A stretch of 42,104 bases of DNA from Lachnospiraceae bacterium UBA7160 (GTDB lineage Bacteria; Bacillota; Clostridia; Lachnospirales; Lachnospiraceae). Below are positions 17,158 to 25,981 of this stretch, one piece after another. Both the position numbers and the translations under genes were made by a program. The notes beneath the pieces are model-generated. The model searched no databases. It worked only from the letters and a program-made list of their open reading frames with translations, and was not told the origin of the DNA. The stretch is taken from positions 1 to 42,104 of the forward strand of contig DKWE01000007.1 in assembly GCA_002491565.1 (NCBI GenBank). The letters run 5' to 3'. Numbering within the stretch: the stretch's first letter is position 1; each line of letters begins with the position of its first letter.

Positions 17158-19092
17158 ATGATTATCACATTGAAGGACGGTTCCGTCCGGGAATACGCGC
17201 AGCCAATGTCCATCTATGACATCGCTGCAGATATCAGCGAGGGGCTTGCGCGTGTAGCAACTGCCGGTGAAGTCAATGGCGAGGTGGAGGATCTGCGCAC
17301 CATCGTAGATGCAGACTGCAGCCTGAATATCCTGACTTTTGACGACGAGAAGGGAGCAGGCGCATTCCGCCACACGACTTCCCACATCATGGCGCAGGCG
17401 ATCAAGCGTCTGTATCCGTCGATCAAGCTGGCGATCGGACCGTCGATCGCGGACGGCTTCTATTATGACGTGGACAGCGAGACTCCGCTGACCAATGAAG
17501 ATCTCGAGAAGATTGAGGCGGAGATGAAGAAGATCGTCAAAGAGGCGCTTCCGATTACCCGTTTCACAAAGCCGAGAGCGGAGGCGATCGAGTATTTCAA
17601 AGAGAAAAACGAGCCTTACAAGGTAGAACTGATCGAGGACCTGCCAGAGGACGCGGAAATCAGCTTCTATCAGCAGGGAGAATTTGTAGACCTGTGCGCA
17701 GGCCCGCATTTGATGACCACAAAGCCGGTCAAGGCGTTTAAGCTGACCAGCCTTGCAGGCGCATACTGGAGAGGCAGCGAGAAGAACAAGATGCTGACCC
17801 GGATCTACGGCACCTCCTTTACGAAGAAGGCGGATCTGGAGGCTTATATCACCAGAATGGAAGAGGCGAAGAAGCGCGACCACAGAAAGCTCGGCAAGCA
17901 GCTCGGCCTGTTCCTGCTCCGCGATGAGGGTCCAGGCTTCCCGTTCTTCCTGCCGAAGGGCATGGTTCTGAAGAATACGCTGCTGGACTACTGGCGGGAA
18001 ATCCACCGCAAGGCGGGCTACGTCGAGATCTCGACTCCGATCATCCTGAGCCGCAGGCTCTGGGAGACCTCCGGACACTGGGATCATTACAAGGAAAATA
18101 TGTACACCACCCTGATCGACGAAGAAGACTACGCGATCAAGCCGATGAACTGCCCGGGCGGCATCCTGGTCTATCAGTCAGAGCCGCGGTCCTACCGTGA
18201 CCTGCCGCTGCGCATGGGCGAGCTCGGCATCGTGCACCGCCATGAAAAGTCCGGCCAGCTCCACGGTCTGATGCGTGTGCGCTGCTTCACCCAGGATGAT
18301 GCGCACATTTTCATGATGCCGGAGCAGATCCGCGAGGAGATCAAGGGCGTTGCGCGTTTGATCGACGAGGTATATCAGCTGTTTGGCTTCAAATATCACG
18401 TAGAGCTTTCGACCCGTCCGGAGAATTCCATGGGAAGCGATGAGGACTGGGAGATGGCGACCGACGCACTGCGCGGAGCGCTGGATGACCTTGGCCGTGA
18501 GTATGTGGTCAATGAGGGCGACGGCGCATTCTACGGACCGAAGATCGACTTCCATCTGGAGGATTCCATCGGAAGGACCTGGCAGTGCGGAACCATCCAG
18601 CTGGATTTCCAGCTGCCGCAGCGGTTTGAGTGTGAGTATATCGGCGCGGACGGAGAAAAGCACCGCCCGATCATGATCCACCGCGTAGCCTTTGGCTCGA
18701 TCGAGCGTTTTATCGGCATCCTGATCGAGCACTTTGCGGGGGCATTCCCGACCTGGCTCGCGCCGGAGCAGGTGCGCGTGCTGCCGATCTCGGACAAGTA
18801 TCTGGACTACGCAAAGCAGGTAGACGCGAAGCTGAACGCAAAGGGCATCCGTTCGAGCGTGGACGCGCGCGCAGAGAAGATCGGCTACAAGATCCGCGAC
18901 GCGCGGCTGATGAAGGTGCCGTACATGGTGATCGTCGGTGCGAAGGAGGAAGAGGAGCAGAAGATTTCTGTCCGCAGCCGGTTCGCAGGAGACGAGGGCC
19001 AGACAGAGCTTGCGTCGTTTATCCGCAGCATCCAGGAAGAGATCCGCACCAGAGTACTCAGAGAGACTACTGTGCAGGAAGAGCAGAAATAA
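17158..19092 (+). CDS. thrS: Threonyl-tRNA synthetase
   Basis: A 644-residue class II synthetase with all domains. The TGS domain is at 1-60. The editing domain has HTTSH at residues 72-76 and a downstream DLCAGPH block that completes the metal-like site. The catalytic core shows motif 2 (near YRDLPLRMGELGIVHRHEKSG cut by LHGLMRVR) and zinc ligands in MNCPGG, DDAHIF and MIHRVAFGS. The anticodon-binding domain closes the protein. The ATG at 17158 follows GAGGAGGAAG within the tail of the small upstream gene. It is under the Thr T-box. A complete editing domain means it can clear Ser-tRNA-Thr. Confidence 0.96.
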   Translation: MIITLKDGSVREYAQPMSIYDIAADISEGLARVATAGEVNGEVEDLRTIVDADCSLNILTFDDEKGAGAFRHTTSHIMAQAIKRLYPSIKLAIGPSIADGFYYDVDSETPLTNEDLEKIEAEMKKIVKEALPITRFTKPRAEAIEYFKEKNEPYKVELIEDLPEDAEISFYQQGEFVDLCAGPHLMTTKPVKAFKLTSLAGAYWRGSEKNKMLTRIYGTSFTKKADLEAYITRMEEAKKRDHRKLGKQLGLFLLRDEGPGFPFFLPKGMVLKNTLLDYWREIHRKAGYVEISTPIILSRRLWETSGHWDHYKENMYTTLIDEEDYAIKPMNCPGGILVYQSEPRSYRDLPLRMGELGIVHRHEKSGQLHGLMRVRCFTQDDAHIFMMPEQIREEIKGVARLIDEVYQLFGFKYHVELSTRPENSMGSDEDWEMATDALRGALDDLGREYVVNEGDGAFYGPKIDFHLEDSIGRTWQCGTIQLDFQLPQRFECEYIGADGEKHRPIMIHRVAFGSIERFIGILIEHFAGAFPTWLAPEQVRVLPISDKYLDYAKQVDAKLNAKGIRSSVDARAEKIGYKIRDARLMKVPYMVIVGAKEEEEQKISVRSRFAGDEGQTELASFIRSIQEEIRTRVLRETTVQEEQK

Positions 19093-19280
19093 TAGAAAAA
19101 AATTTTAAAGCGTGTGCATAGAATCCGCGCGGACAGCGCATACTACCTCTGGAAATAAATCTGATGACAGTGCCAGACGTCATGCTGCGCGGGGCAGTCC
19201 GTGTGCTCCGTCTGGATGGCTGGATCAGGAATCATGCGCCCGCCGCGAGTGGCGGCGGGGAAAAACAGGAGGTAGGAAAG

Positions 19281-19595
19281 ATGCCAGGTTTAGTATGTTC
19301 AGCGCAGAGCTGCGTGTATAACAATGCGATGTATTGCAGCAGAGGCGATATTCAGGTGGGCGGTGAGAATGCAAAGGTCTGCCAGGATACCTGCTGCGAG
19401 AGCTTTGTAGAGAGAAAACGCGAGAGTGCAAAGAACTCGATGGGAAGCCCGTCTATTGAGATTGCCATTAAATGTGAGGCAGAGCACTGCAGGTTCAATG
19501 AGGGCTGTAGCTGCCATGCGCGCCATGTAGATATCGCTGGCGCGGCAGCCTGCCGGTGCGAAGAGACCGAATGCGTGACATTTGAGGATAAATAG
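19281..19595 (+). CDS. Protein with two DUF1540 domains
   Basis: A 104-residue Cys-rich protein made of two similar halves. The first (about 4-43) has LVCSAQSC then YCSRGDIQV and CQDTCCESF. The second (about 61-101) has IKCEAEHC then CSCHARHVDI and CRCEETECVTF. This is the DUF1540 pattern, where four or more conserved cysteines probably bind a metal. The ATG at 19281 is preceded by AGGAGGTAGGAAAG, so upstream in-frame starts were rejected. There are nine or more cysteines in each part of the chain, so metal binding is likely, but function is unknown. A GC-rich hairpin (CCCGCC/GGCGG, about 19250-19260) precedes the ribosome site. Confidence 0.85.
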   Translation: MPGLVCSAQSCVYNNAMYCSRGDIQVGGENAKVCQDTCCESFVERKRESAKNSMGSPSIEIAIKCEAEHCRFNEGCSCHARHVDIAGAAACRCEETECVTFEDK

Positions 19596-20028
19596 CGGAA
19601 CAAAGGCTGCAACGCCCGCGTAATACGCAGAACGCCAGGCGGATATCCGGCAGGTGCAGGCAGAGTGGAGCATGTATTTTGCAGGTATCCGCAAAAGCAA
19701 AAACAGAAACGATAAGTAATAAGAAAAGTGGTTGCAATGTACAGATTTCTAGTATAAAATGATGGCGTATGCGGCGGGCAATCGTGCATGCGCCACTTTC
19801 CTATGTTGTGGAAAGCCGGCCTGGAGGCCAGATGGACTGCAGGGAGACGGAGCCGGTGACAGGCCAGCGACGCAGGGGGCTTTTGTAGTGGCATTTCGTG
19901 CAGCAGCGCCAAAATGCGAGAATGCATTTTGCGTGCATCGGGGAGCGTGCTATGTTTTCGGCCGGGAGGGCCTTGGACAGTAACCGGAAAAGCCTGCATG
20001 CATGGTTAAAAAAGAAAGGAGGCAGCAT
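19596..20028 (+). promoter_or_regulatory. Long structured leader of the flavodiiron gene
   Basis: A 433-base gap. TTGCAA (19732-19737), a 17-base spacer and TAAAAT (19755-19760) form a likely promoter, leaving about 260 bases of leader. The leader begins with a 9-bp stem (GGCGTATGC with GCATGCGCC, about 19764-19794), then ACTTTCC/GGAAAG, and carries copy 3 of the dispersed repeat in antisense. I could not match it to a known riboswitch. Confidence 0.45.
19892..19986 (-). repeat. Dispersed intergenic hairpin repeat, copy 3 (inverted)
   Basis: On the minus strand this reads GGTTACTGTCCAAGGCC, then GCACGCT, GATGCACGCAAAATGC, and CATTTTGGCGCTGCTG, matching copy 1 (2771-2860) block for block. The second hairpin (AAAATGC/GCATTTT) is kept with changed bases on both sides, which suggests that pairing matters. 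Confidence 0.72.
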
Positions 20029-21888
20029 ATGTACTGCTATAGAAAAGTGACGGATGATCTGTACTGGATCGGAAGCAATGACCGCAGACTGGCGATGTTT
20101 GAGGGCGTATATTCCGTGCCGGGCGGCGTTTCCTACAATTCCTATCTGCTCATGGATGAGAAGACGGTTCTGCTGGACACGGTGGATAAGGCGGTCAAGG
20201 GAGTTTTTTTTGAAAATATCGAGCAGGTATTAGGCGGCAGGAAGCTGGATTATCTGGTGGTCCATCACATGGAGCCGGATCATTCTGAGGCGATTCAGGA
20301 AGTTGTGATGCGTTATCCGGAGGTCAAGATCGTTTGCAACGCGAAGATCGCGAAGATGATGAAGCAGTTCTTTTCCTTTGATGTGGATTCCAGAGCGGTG
20401 CTGATGAAGGAGGGCAGCAGCCTGAATACCGGGCGGCACAACCTGGTCTTCGTGATGGCGCCGATGGTGCACTGGCCGGAGGTCATGGTTTCCTACGACA
20501 CTACGGATAAGATTCTGTTCTCGGCGGATGCATTTGGTACATTTGGAGCGCTGAACGGGGCGCTGTTCGCGGACGAGGTGAACTTTGAGCGCGACTATCT
20601 GGATGAGGCGCGCCGGTACTATACGAATATCGTCGGGAAATACGGTGATCAGGTACAGTCGATTCTGAAGAAGGCTGCGACGCTTGATATCCAGATGATC
20701 TGCCCGTTGCACGGCTTCGTGTGGAGAAAGAACCTTGGAGATTTTATCGGAAAATATATGCACTGGAGCTCCTATGAGCCGGAGGAGCAGGGCGTAATGA
20801 TCGCCTATGCTTCCGTCTACGGACATACGGAGAACGCGGCGGAGGTGCTGGCATGCCGCTTGAGAGACCGCGGTGTGCGGACGGTAATGTACGATGTGTC
20901 GGTGACTCCGGCTTCGGATATTATCGCGGCGGCATTTAAGTGGAGCCACCTGGTCTTCGCTTCAACGACCTACAATGCGGGCATTTTTGTTAATATGGAA
21001 GCATTGATTTACGATCTCGTCGCGCACAACATTCAGAACCGGACTGTGGCGCTGATCGAGAATGGTTCCTGGGCGCCGACGAGCGGCAAGCTGATGCGGG
21101 AACAGTTTGAGAAGTGCAAGAAGATGACGATTCTGGACAATACGTTAACGATTCGTTCTTCTTTGCAGAAGGACCAGCTGGTGGAGATTGATGCGCTGGC
21201 AGATGCGCTGGCGGAGGCGATTCCGACGGCTGCAAAGGCAGCGGCTGCTCCGGCGGTCGTCGAAGAGACAGGCGAGCCGAAGGTCGATCCGTCTGCAATG
21301 TTTAAGCTGTCTTACGGGCTGTTCGTGCTGACGGCGAAGGATGGCGAGAAGGACAATGGCTGCATCATCAATACGGTTATGCAGGTAACGGATGTCAAGA
21401 AGCGCATCGCGATTGCAGTAAATAAGGCAAACTATACACACGACATGATCATGAAGACAGGCGTGTTTAATATTTCTGTGCTGACAACAGACGCACCGTT
21501 TGCGCTGTTCCAGCAGTTTGGATTCCAGAGTGGCCGCGATGTGGACAAGTTTGCGGCGGATGCGGCTGTTGTCCGCACGGCAAATGGCCTGCGGTACGTG
21601 CCGGAGTATGCAAACGCGGTGATCTCCGGCAAGGTTGTGGAGACACAGGATTTCGATACGCACACGCTGTTTGTCGCAGAGGTAACAGAGGCAGCAGTGC
21701 TTTCCCAGGTGCCGAGTGTAACGTACCAGTATTATTTTGATCATATCAAGCCGAAGCCACAGCCGACGACAGAGAAGAAGGGCTGGGTGTGCAAGATCTG
21801 CGGCTATATTTACGAGGGCGAAGAGCTCCCGGCAGACTATATCTGCCCGCTGTGCAAGCATGGAGCGGAGGATTTTGAGCGTCTGTAA
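20029..21888 (+). CDS. Flavodiiron protein fused to flavin reductase and rubredoxin
   Basis: A 619-residue fusion that should reduce O2 to water, or NO to N2O, protecting this anaerobe. The beta-lactamase-like diiron core has all ligands: H80, E82, D84 (HHMEPDH), H148, D167 and H228. The flavodoxin domain starts near residue 256 (MIAYASVYGHTENAAE, the FMN loop). A flavin-reductase-like domain spans about 430-565 (LSYGLFVLTAKDGEKDNGCI and onwards). The C-terminal rubredoxin (about 584-619) has two CxxC pairs, VCKICGY and ICPLCKH. So electron entry, transfer and the active site are in one chain. The ATG at 20029 has AAAGGAGG 6 bases upstream. A free rubredoxin follows 190 bases later. Confidence 0.92.
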   Translation: MYCYRKVTDDLYWIGSNDRRLAMFEGVYSVPGGVSYNSYLLMDEKTVLLDTVDKAVKGVFFENIEQVLGGRKLDYLVVHHMEPDHSEAIQEVVMRYPEVKIVCNAKIAKMMKQFFSFDVDSRAVLMKEGSSLNTGRHNLVFVMAPMVHWPEVMVSYDTTDKILFSADAFGTFGALNGALFADEVNFERDYLDEARRYYTNIVGKYGDQVQSILKKAATLDIQMICPLHGFVWRKNLGDFIGKYMHWSSYEPEEQGVMIAYASVYGHTENAAEVLACRLRDRGVRTVMYDVSVTPASDIIAAAFKWSHLVFASTTYNAGIFVNMEALIYDLVAHNIQNRTVALIENGSWAPTSGKLMREQFEKCKKMTILDNTLTIRSSLQKDQLVEIDALADALAEAIPTAAKAAAAPAVVEETGEPKVDPSAMFKLSYGLFVLTAKDGEKDNGCIINTVMQVTDVKKRIAIAVNKANYTHDMIMKTGVFNISVLTTDAPFALFQQFGFQSGRDVDKFAADAAVVRTANGLRYVPEYANAVISGKVVETQDFDTHTLFVAEVTEAAVLSQVPSVTYQYYFDHIKPKPQPTTEKKGWVCKICGYIYEGEELPADYICPLCKHGAEDFERL

Positions 21889-22078
21889 AGGACGAGGTGT
21901 AATTGGCAGATACAGGCAGCACGCAGAAGACCAGCGGTGTTTATTTTACTCCGGCCGGGATACCCTGACCGGAGTGAGAATAAGAAAACACACCGGCAGT
22001 GTGCGTGGCATCCGTACTGGCGGCTGCGGCAGCATGCATAGATATCTGAAAGATATGCAGGAAAGGAGGGGAAACACG

Positions 22079-22240
22079 ATGAAGTATGTATGCGAGGTAT
22101 GCGGTTGGGAGTATGATGAGGAAGCCGGATCTCCGGAGAACGGCATCGAGCCGGGAACCAAGTGGGAGGATATCCCGGAGGATTTTGAGTGCCCGGTTTG
22201 CTCTGTAGGTAAGGAAGAGTTCGTACCGGCAGAGGAGTAA
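22079..22240 (+). CDS. Rubredoxin
   Basis: A 53-residue iron protein with the two CxxC loops CEVCGWEYDE and CPVCSVGKEEF that bind a single Fe. The middle has the family signature PGTKWEDIPEDFECPVC. It carries single electrons in the cytoplasm and probably feeds the flavodiiron protein just upstream or a related oxygen- or peroxide-reducing enzyme. The ATG at 22079 has a very strong GGAAAGGAGGGG site. It ends at a perfect 14-bp terminator. Confidence 0.95.
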   Translation: MKYVCEVCGWEYDEEAGSPENGIEPGTKWEDIPEDFECPVCSVGKEEFVPAEE

Positions 22241-22252
22241 AAGAAGAATATG

Positions 22253-22286
22253 AAAAAGCGGAGCACTTGACGGTGCTCCGCTTTTT
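22253..22286. terminator. Bidirectional terminator between rubredoxin and cspA
   Basis: A perfect 14-bp stem (22253-22266 with 22273-22286, loop TTGACG), with A-runs and T-runs on opposite sides. It ends the rubredoxin transcript and, about 145 bases past the cspA stop, can end that message as well. Confidence 0.88.
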
Positions 22287-22430
22287 GACATTTCGTATCT
22301 TACTATTCGCTCTCTTGTCTGTTACGGTCCTGGCCTTCTGTAACCGATCCTGTGGATCGCTGTGTCTGTACGTAGAGGACAGACCTTCTGGCGTGAACGG
22401 CAGCAGCATCTCCTGCTTTGGCGAAGCGGA

Positions 22431-22634
22431 TTAGGAAAGCTTTACAACGTTAGCAGCCTGCATTCCGCGAGCGCCTTCGGTTAAGTCATAAGAAACTGCC
22501 TGTCCTTCCTCGAGCGTCTTGTAGCCTTCGCCCTGGATTGCAGAAAAATGAACGAATACGTCGGATCCGTTCTCACCGGTGATGAAGCCATAGCCTTTTT
22601 CTGCGTTGAACCACTTTACTGTACCCTTGTTCAT
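22431..22634 (-). CDS. Cold-shock protein, CspA family
   Basis: A 67-residue single-stranded nucleic-acid-binding protein and RNA chaperone. Both RNP motifs are present: KGYGFI (RNP1) and VFVHF (RNP2), after the usual start MNKGTVKWFNAEKGYG. The ATG at 22634 follows GGAGGTACC. It has its own consensus promoter and a leader of about 120 bases with a long hairpin, as in other cold-shock genes whose leaders change shape with temperature. Several paralogues are usual in Firmicutes, so I do not assign a specific gene letter. Confidence 0.93.
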   Translation of the reverse strand: MNKGTVKWFNAEKGYGFITGENGSDVFVHFSAIQGEGYKTLEEGQAVSYDLTEGARGMQAANVVKLS

Positions 22635-22677
22635 TTTGGTACCTCCTATTACAATATGCGTGAACCGGATAAAAAAA

Positions 22678-22728
22678 CACACACCGTTATAGATCATAAA
22701 GGTTCATTTCAATCTATAATAGTGTGTG
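22678..22728 (-). promoter_or_regulatory. Long hairpin in the cspA leader
   Basis: CACACAC pairs with GTGTGTG and, inside, TTATAGAT with ATCTATAA, around a 17-base loop. It lies about 45 bases before the cspA start and could act as a temperature-sensitive or stabilising structure. Confidence 0.6.
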
Positions 22729-22763
22729 AAATAGTTTAACCAGTCAATCCTTTAGCAACTCTC

Positions 22764-22791
22764 ATTATAGCACAAACTTTTGGACTGTCAA
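22764..22791 (-). promoter_or_regulatory. Consensus promoter of cspA
   Basis: On the minus strand: perfect TTGACA, a 16-base spacer, perfect TATAAT with a TGC extension. Start near 22757. Confidence 0.9.
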
Positions 22792-22863
22792 GGAAAAGTT
22801 GGAAAACTTGGCAGCCAAAAGGTTCAGCCGTGGAGGTAGTTCTGGCAATCCGGATGCGCCGTG

Positions 22864-24177
22864 TCAGCTCTCGGTCTCGGCTGCCGTATCTTCTTCGGAA
22901 GCTTCTTCCTCTATGGTCTCTGCCTCCAAGTCTTCTTCGAACAGTGCTTCCTCTTCGTAAGCGGCCTCTGTGATGTGGGCTGCGCTGTAGAGCTCGTCAG
23001 CCACCTTGGAGTCATAGAGATCCCAGACGAGGGAGTCGCGGGTATACAGCTCCTCAAACTGTGATGCGGAGGAAGCGCCATAGTAGGAAGCATTTTCAGT
23101 CAGGAAAGCGACATATTCTTCTTCGGTAACGTTGATGTCATTTTCCTGGCAGTATGCGCTGATGAACAGCTTCTGGTTGACCGAGGCGAGAATTTCGGAG
23201 GAGATGTCTTCCTCTGAGACGCCGAACGCTTCCAGAATCTCAGCGTCGGAGAGCTCCTCGTCGCCGGCAAACATCCGGTAGAAGGAGAGCATCTGTTCCC
23301 GTTCTTCATTGTAAAGCTCGTCCGGATATCCGTTGAAGGTGGTGGCATCGATTGCAGCGTTGAACAGAGATTCTATCGCATCGGAATAGCTCATCTCTTC
23401 ATTTTCCATCTCGAGCGCCTCACGGATCGACTTCTCGTAGTCTTCCTTTGTGCTGTAGTCCGTATACTCAGCGAGATAGGCATCATCATACGCCGGGACC
23501 TTCATCGTGGTCACATCGGAAACTTTGATATCGAAATCAACGGTCTGACCGATCCAGTCCTCATTCCAGACGGTATCGTCAAAGGTGATGGAAAACTGCT
23601 TCGTATCACCGGCAGAAAGCCCAGTCAGCGCAGCGTCAAAGTCCGGGCCGAACTCCTCATCGCCGATGGTAAAGTAAGTCTCCTCCTCGTCCGGAGCCTC
23701 AGAGCTGCCCTGGATGGAGGACTTCAAAGTGACATAGACAGTGTCGCCTTCGGCGGACGGTGTCGTGACGGACTCTTCCTCACCGACATTCGCCAGTTCC
23801 TCCTCGATCCGATCCTGCACCATGTCATCTGTGACTTCATAGGTATACTGAATAATCTCAAGCCCGTCGTAGGAGCCGAGTGTCACATAATCGGAAGCAT
23901 TCTTCACGAGATAATCAGAAGGAGTGATCGGCGCAAGCGGTGCATCCTCACTTTCATCGGTGGATTCTTCCTCGCCGGGAGCTGCGGCGTTTGATAGAGT
24001 ACTGTCGCCGGCTCCATCTGCTTCGGTGAAAACAGCTTCTTCTGTGCTGTCCGTTGCTGCAGTATTACTGTTGTCTTTGGCGGAGGAGTCTGATTTTGAA
24101 TTGGAGGAATTGCCGCAGCCAGTAAGCAGAACAGCCGCAGAAATTCCGAGAAGGAGATATTTGCGTGTATTTTTCAT
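22864..24177 (-). CDS. Trigger-factor-like peptidyl-prolyl isomerase lipoprotein
   Basis: A 437-residue lipoprotein. The ATG at 24177 gives the signal MKNTRKYLLLGISAAVLLTGCGN with a lipobox (LLTGC). A Ser/Asp/Glu-rich linker (about 25-85) follows. An FKBP-type domain (about 140-225) has EGDTVYVTLK and the FTIGDEEFGPDFDAALTGL block, where family members bind proline peptides. A helical trigger-factor C-terminal-like region runs to about 410, and the tail is very acidic (EEEASEEDTAAETES). It should act as a chaperone or foldase outside the membrane. The upstream frame to 24219 lacks a better start. It is a single-gene unit with a promoter at 24218-24247. Confidence 0.87.
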   Translation of the reverse strand: MKNTRKYLLLGISAAVLLTGCGNSSNSKSDSSAKDNSNTAATDSTEEAVFTEADGAGDSTLSNAAAPGEEESTDESEDAPLAPITPSDYLVKNASDYVTLGSYDGLEIIQYTYEVTDDMVQDRIEEELANVGEEESVTTPSAEGDTVYVTLKSSIQGSSEAPDEEETYFTIGDEEFGPDFDAALTGLSAGDTKQFSITFDDTVWNEDWIGQTVDFDIKVSDVTTMKVPAYDDAYLAEYTDYSTKEDYEKSIREALEMENEEMSYSDAIESLFNAAIDATTFNGYPDELYNEEREQMLSFYRMFAGDEELSDAEILEAFGVSEEDISSEILASVNQKLFISAYCQENDINVTEEEYVAFLTENASYYGASSASQFEELYTRDSLVWDLYDSKVADELYSAAHITEAAYEEEALFEEDLEAETIEEEASEEDTAAETES

Positions 24178-24217
24178 AGCATGTCTGTCCTTTCTATAGG
24201 AATAGTAACGTATCATC

Positions 24218-24247
24218 ACTATAGCATTTTTCCGCGCGGAATGTAAA
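24218..24247 (-). promoter_or_regulatory. Promoter of the PPIase lipoprotein, with palindrome in the spacer
   Basis: On the minus strand: TTTACA, an 18-base spacer and TATAGT with a TGC extension. The spacer contains the perfect 12-bp palindrome TTCCGCGCGGAA (24230-24241), a possible operator. Confidence 0.6.
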
Positions 24248-24284
24248 TACCTTTTGCAAAAATCATAGAAAATTCACTTTTTCC

Positions 24285-24313
24285 TTTTCAGAAAAACAGG
24301 GCTGTGTTATGAT
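24285..24313 (+). promoter_or_regulatory. Candidate promoter of cca
   Basis: TTTTCA, a 17-base spacer and TATGAT preceded by TGT (extended -10). The -35 is poor, so this is tentative. It diverges from the lipoprotein promoter about 40 bases away. Confidence 0.4.
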
Positions 24314-24425
24314 AGAACTAGTGTACCGGAGGCTCTGCGGACTGCAGCCGTCTGATCTTTGTCCGCGAGGGCAGGTTGTGGGCTGAAAGGAAGCGTGGGC
24401 TAAAAATGGCAGAAAGGAAAGCGAC

Positions 24426-25811
24426 ATGACGTATATTGTGATTCCGGAAAAGGCTGAGAAAATTCTGGATGTGCTGCATCGCGAAGGCTATGAGGCGTAT
24501 GTGGTTGGAGGCTGTGTCCGAGATTCTATACTTGGACGGACACCGGGTGACTGGGATATCACGACCTCGGCATCCCCGCAGCAGGTCAAGGCATTGTTTG
24601 CACGGACGGTGGACACGGGGATCGAACATGGGACTGTGACGGTCATGGATGGGAAAGACGGATTCGAGGTGACGACTTACCGGATTGACGGGGTGTATGA
24701 GGACTGCCGTCATCCGAAGCAGGTAACTTTCACAAGGAGTCTGACGGAAGATCTGAGGCGGCGTGATTTTACCATCAATGCGATGGCGTACTCGCATGAG
24801 ACAGGGCTGGTCGACGAGTTTGGCGGACTGGAGGATTTGAAAAATAAGGTCATCCGCTGCGTGGGAGACGCGAAAGAACGGTTCACGGAAGATGCGCTCC
24901 GGATGATGCGGGCGATCCGGTTCGCGGCGCAGCTGGGTTTCACATTGGATGAGAGTGCCAAGGAGGCTATCCGGGAGATGGCGGATGCTCTTGCGCAGAT
25001 CAGCGCGGAGCGGATCCAGGTAGAACTGATCAAACTGCTCATATCTCCAAGACCTCACTGGTTCCGGCTGGCATATGAGACGGGGATCACCTCTGTGATT
25101 ATGCCGCAGTTTGACCGGATTATGGTGCAGCGGCAGAACAATTCGCACCATATTTATACGACTGGGGAACATACCCTGGTGGCGCTCCGGAGCATTCCAT
25201 CGGACCGGGTACTACGGCTGACGATGTTGTTTCACGATATGGGCAAGCCGGAGGTCGTTACGACGAGCGAGGATGGCAAAGATCACTTCAAGGGACATGC
25301 CATCTACAGCGAGAAAATAGCGTTAAAAATCATGCAGGATCTGAAGTTTGACCGGGATACGATGCGCAAGGTCTGCATTTTGGTGCGGAATCACTCGCTC
25401 TACCCGCAGCTTAGCGGGCGGGAGGTACGGCGGTGTGCATATCAGATCGGTCCAGAATTGTTCGATTCGTTCCTGATGGTGAAGCGGGCGGACATCATGG
25501 CGCACAATCCAGACGTGATCCCGGGCAAACTTGATTATCTGCGGGAGCTGGAGCGGATCTGGCTCGATATCCGGACGCATGGGGACTGCCTGTCGCAGAA
25601 GGAGCTGCATATTACGGGCAATGATCTGATTGCGGATGGAATGCAGCCGGGACCGGAGCTGGGGCATGTGCTGAATTACCTGTTGGAGCAGGTGCTGGAC
25701 AGTCCGGAGAAAAATGATCATGAGACACTTCTTGCCATGAGCCGTGCGTACCGCGAAAACGGGTGCAGCGATGTGAGCGTGGAGCGGAAGCCAGCGGTGG
25801 ATAATGATTAA
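24426..25811 (+). CDS. cca: CCA-adding tRNA nucleotidyltransferase with HD domain
   Basis: A 461-residue class II nucleotidyltransferase that builds or repairs the CCA end of tRNAs. The head domain has VVGGCVRDSILG followed by the catalytic pair D42 and D44 in GDWDIT, then the base-recognition RRDFTINAMA (about 112-121). The neck contains DALRMMRAIRFAAQLGF. A C-terminal HD-type phosphohydrolase region (LFHDMGKPEV, with HAIYSEKIA) is present, as in many Clostridia. Whether it adds CC, A or all three bases cannot be told. The ATG at 24426 follows GAAAGGAAAGCGAC. Length is normal for the HD-containing form. Confidence 0.92.
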   Translation: MTYIVIPEKAEKILDVLHREGYEAYVVGGCVRDSILGRTPGDWDITTSASPQQVKALFARTVDTGIEHGTVTVMDGKDGFEVTTYRIDGVYEDCRHPKQVTFTRSLTEDLRRRDFTINAMAYSHETGLVDEFGGLEDLKNKVIRCVGDAKERFTEDALRMMRAIRFAAQLGFTLDESAKEAIREMADALAQISAERIQVELIKLLISPRPHWFRLAYETGITSVIMPQFDRIMVQRQNNSHHIYTTGEHTLVALRSIPSDRVLRLTMLFHDMGKPEVVTTSEDGKDHFKGHAIYSEKIALKIMQDLKFDRDTMRKVCILVRNHSLYPQLSGREVRRCAYQIGPELFDSFLMVKRADIMAHNPDVIPGKLDYLRELERIWLDIRTHGDCLSQKELHITGNDLIADGMQPGPELGHVLNYLLEQVLDSPEKNDHETLLAMSRAYRENGCSDVSVERKPAVDND

Positions 25812-25981
25812 GCGTGAGGGAATGCCATCGGCGTTGTGTGCGCGGGGCAGAGGAATCATGCGGTGACGGGATTGTATCTGGCAAAATTCCGCAGCATGGT
25901 TTTCATCAGCAGGGCGGCTGGGTGAGGTGGAAGAAAGCCATAATTGCGGGCTGGCTTTGTAGGAAGGAAGTATTATATAAG

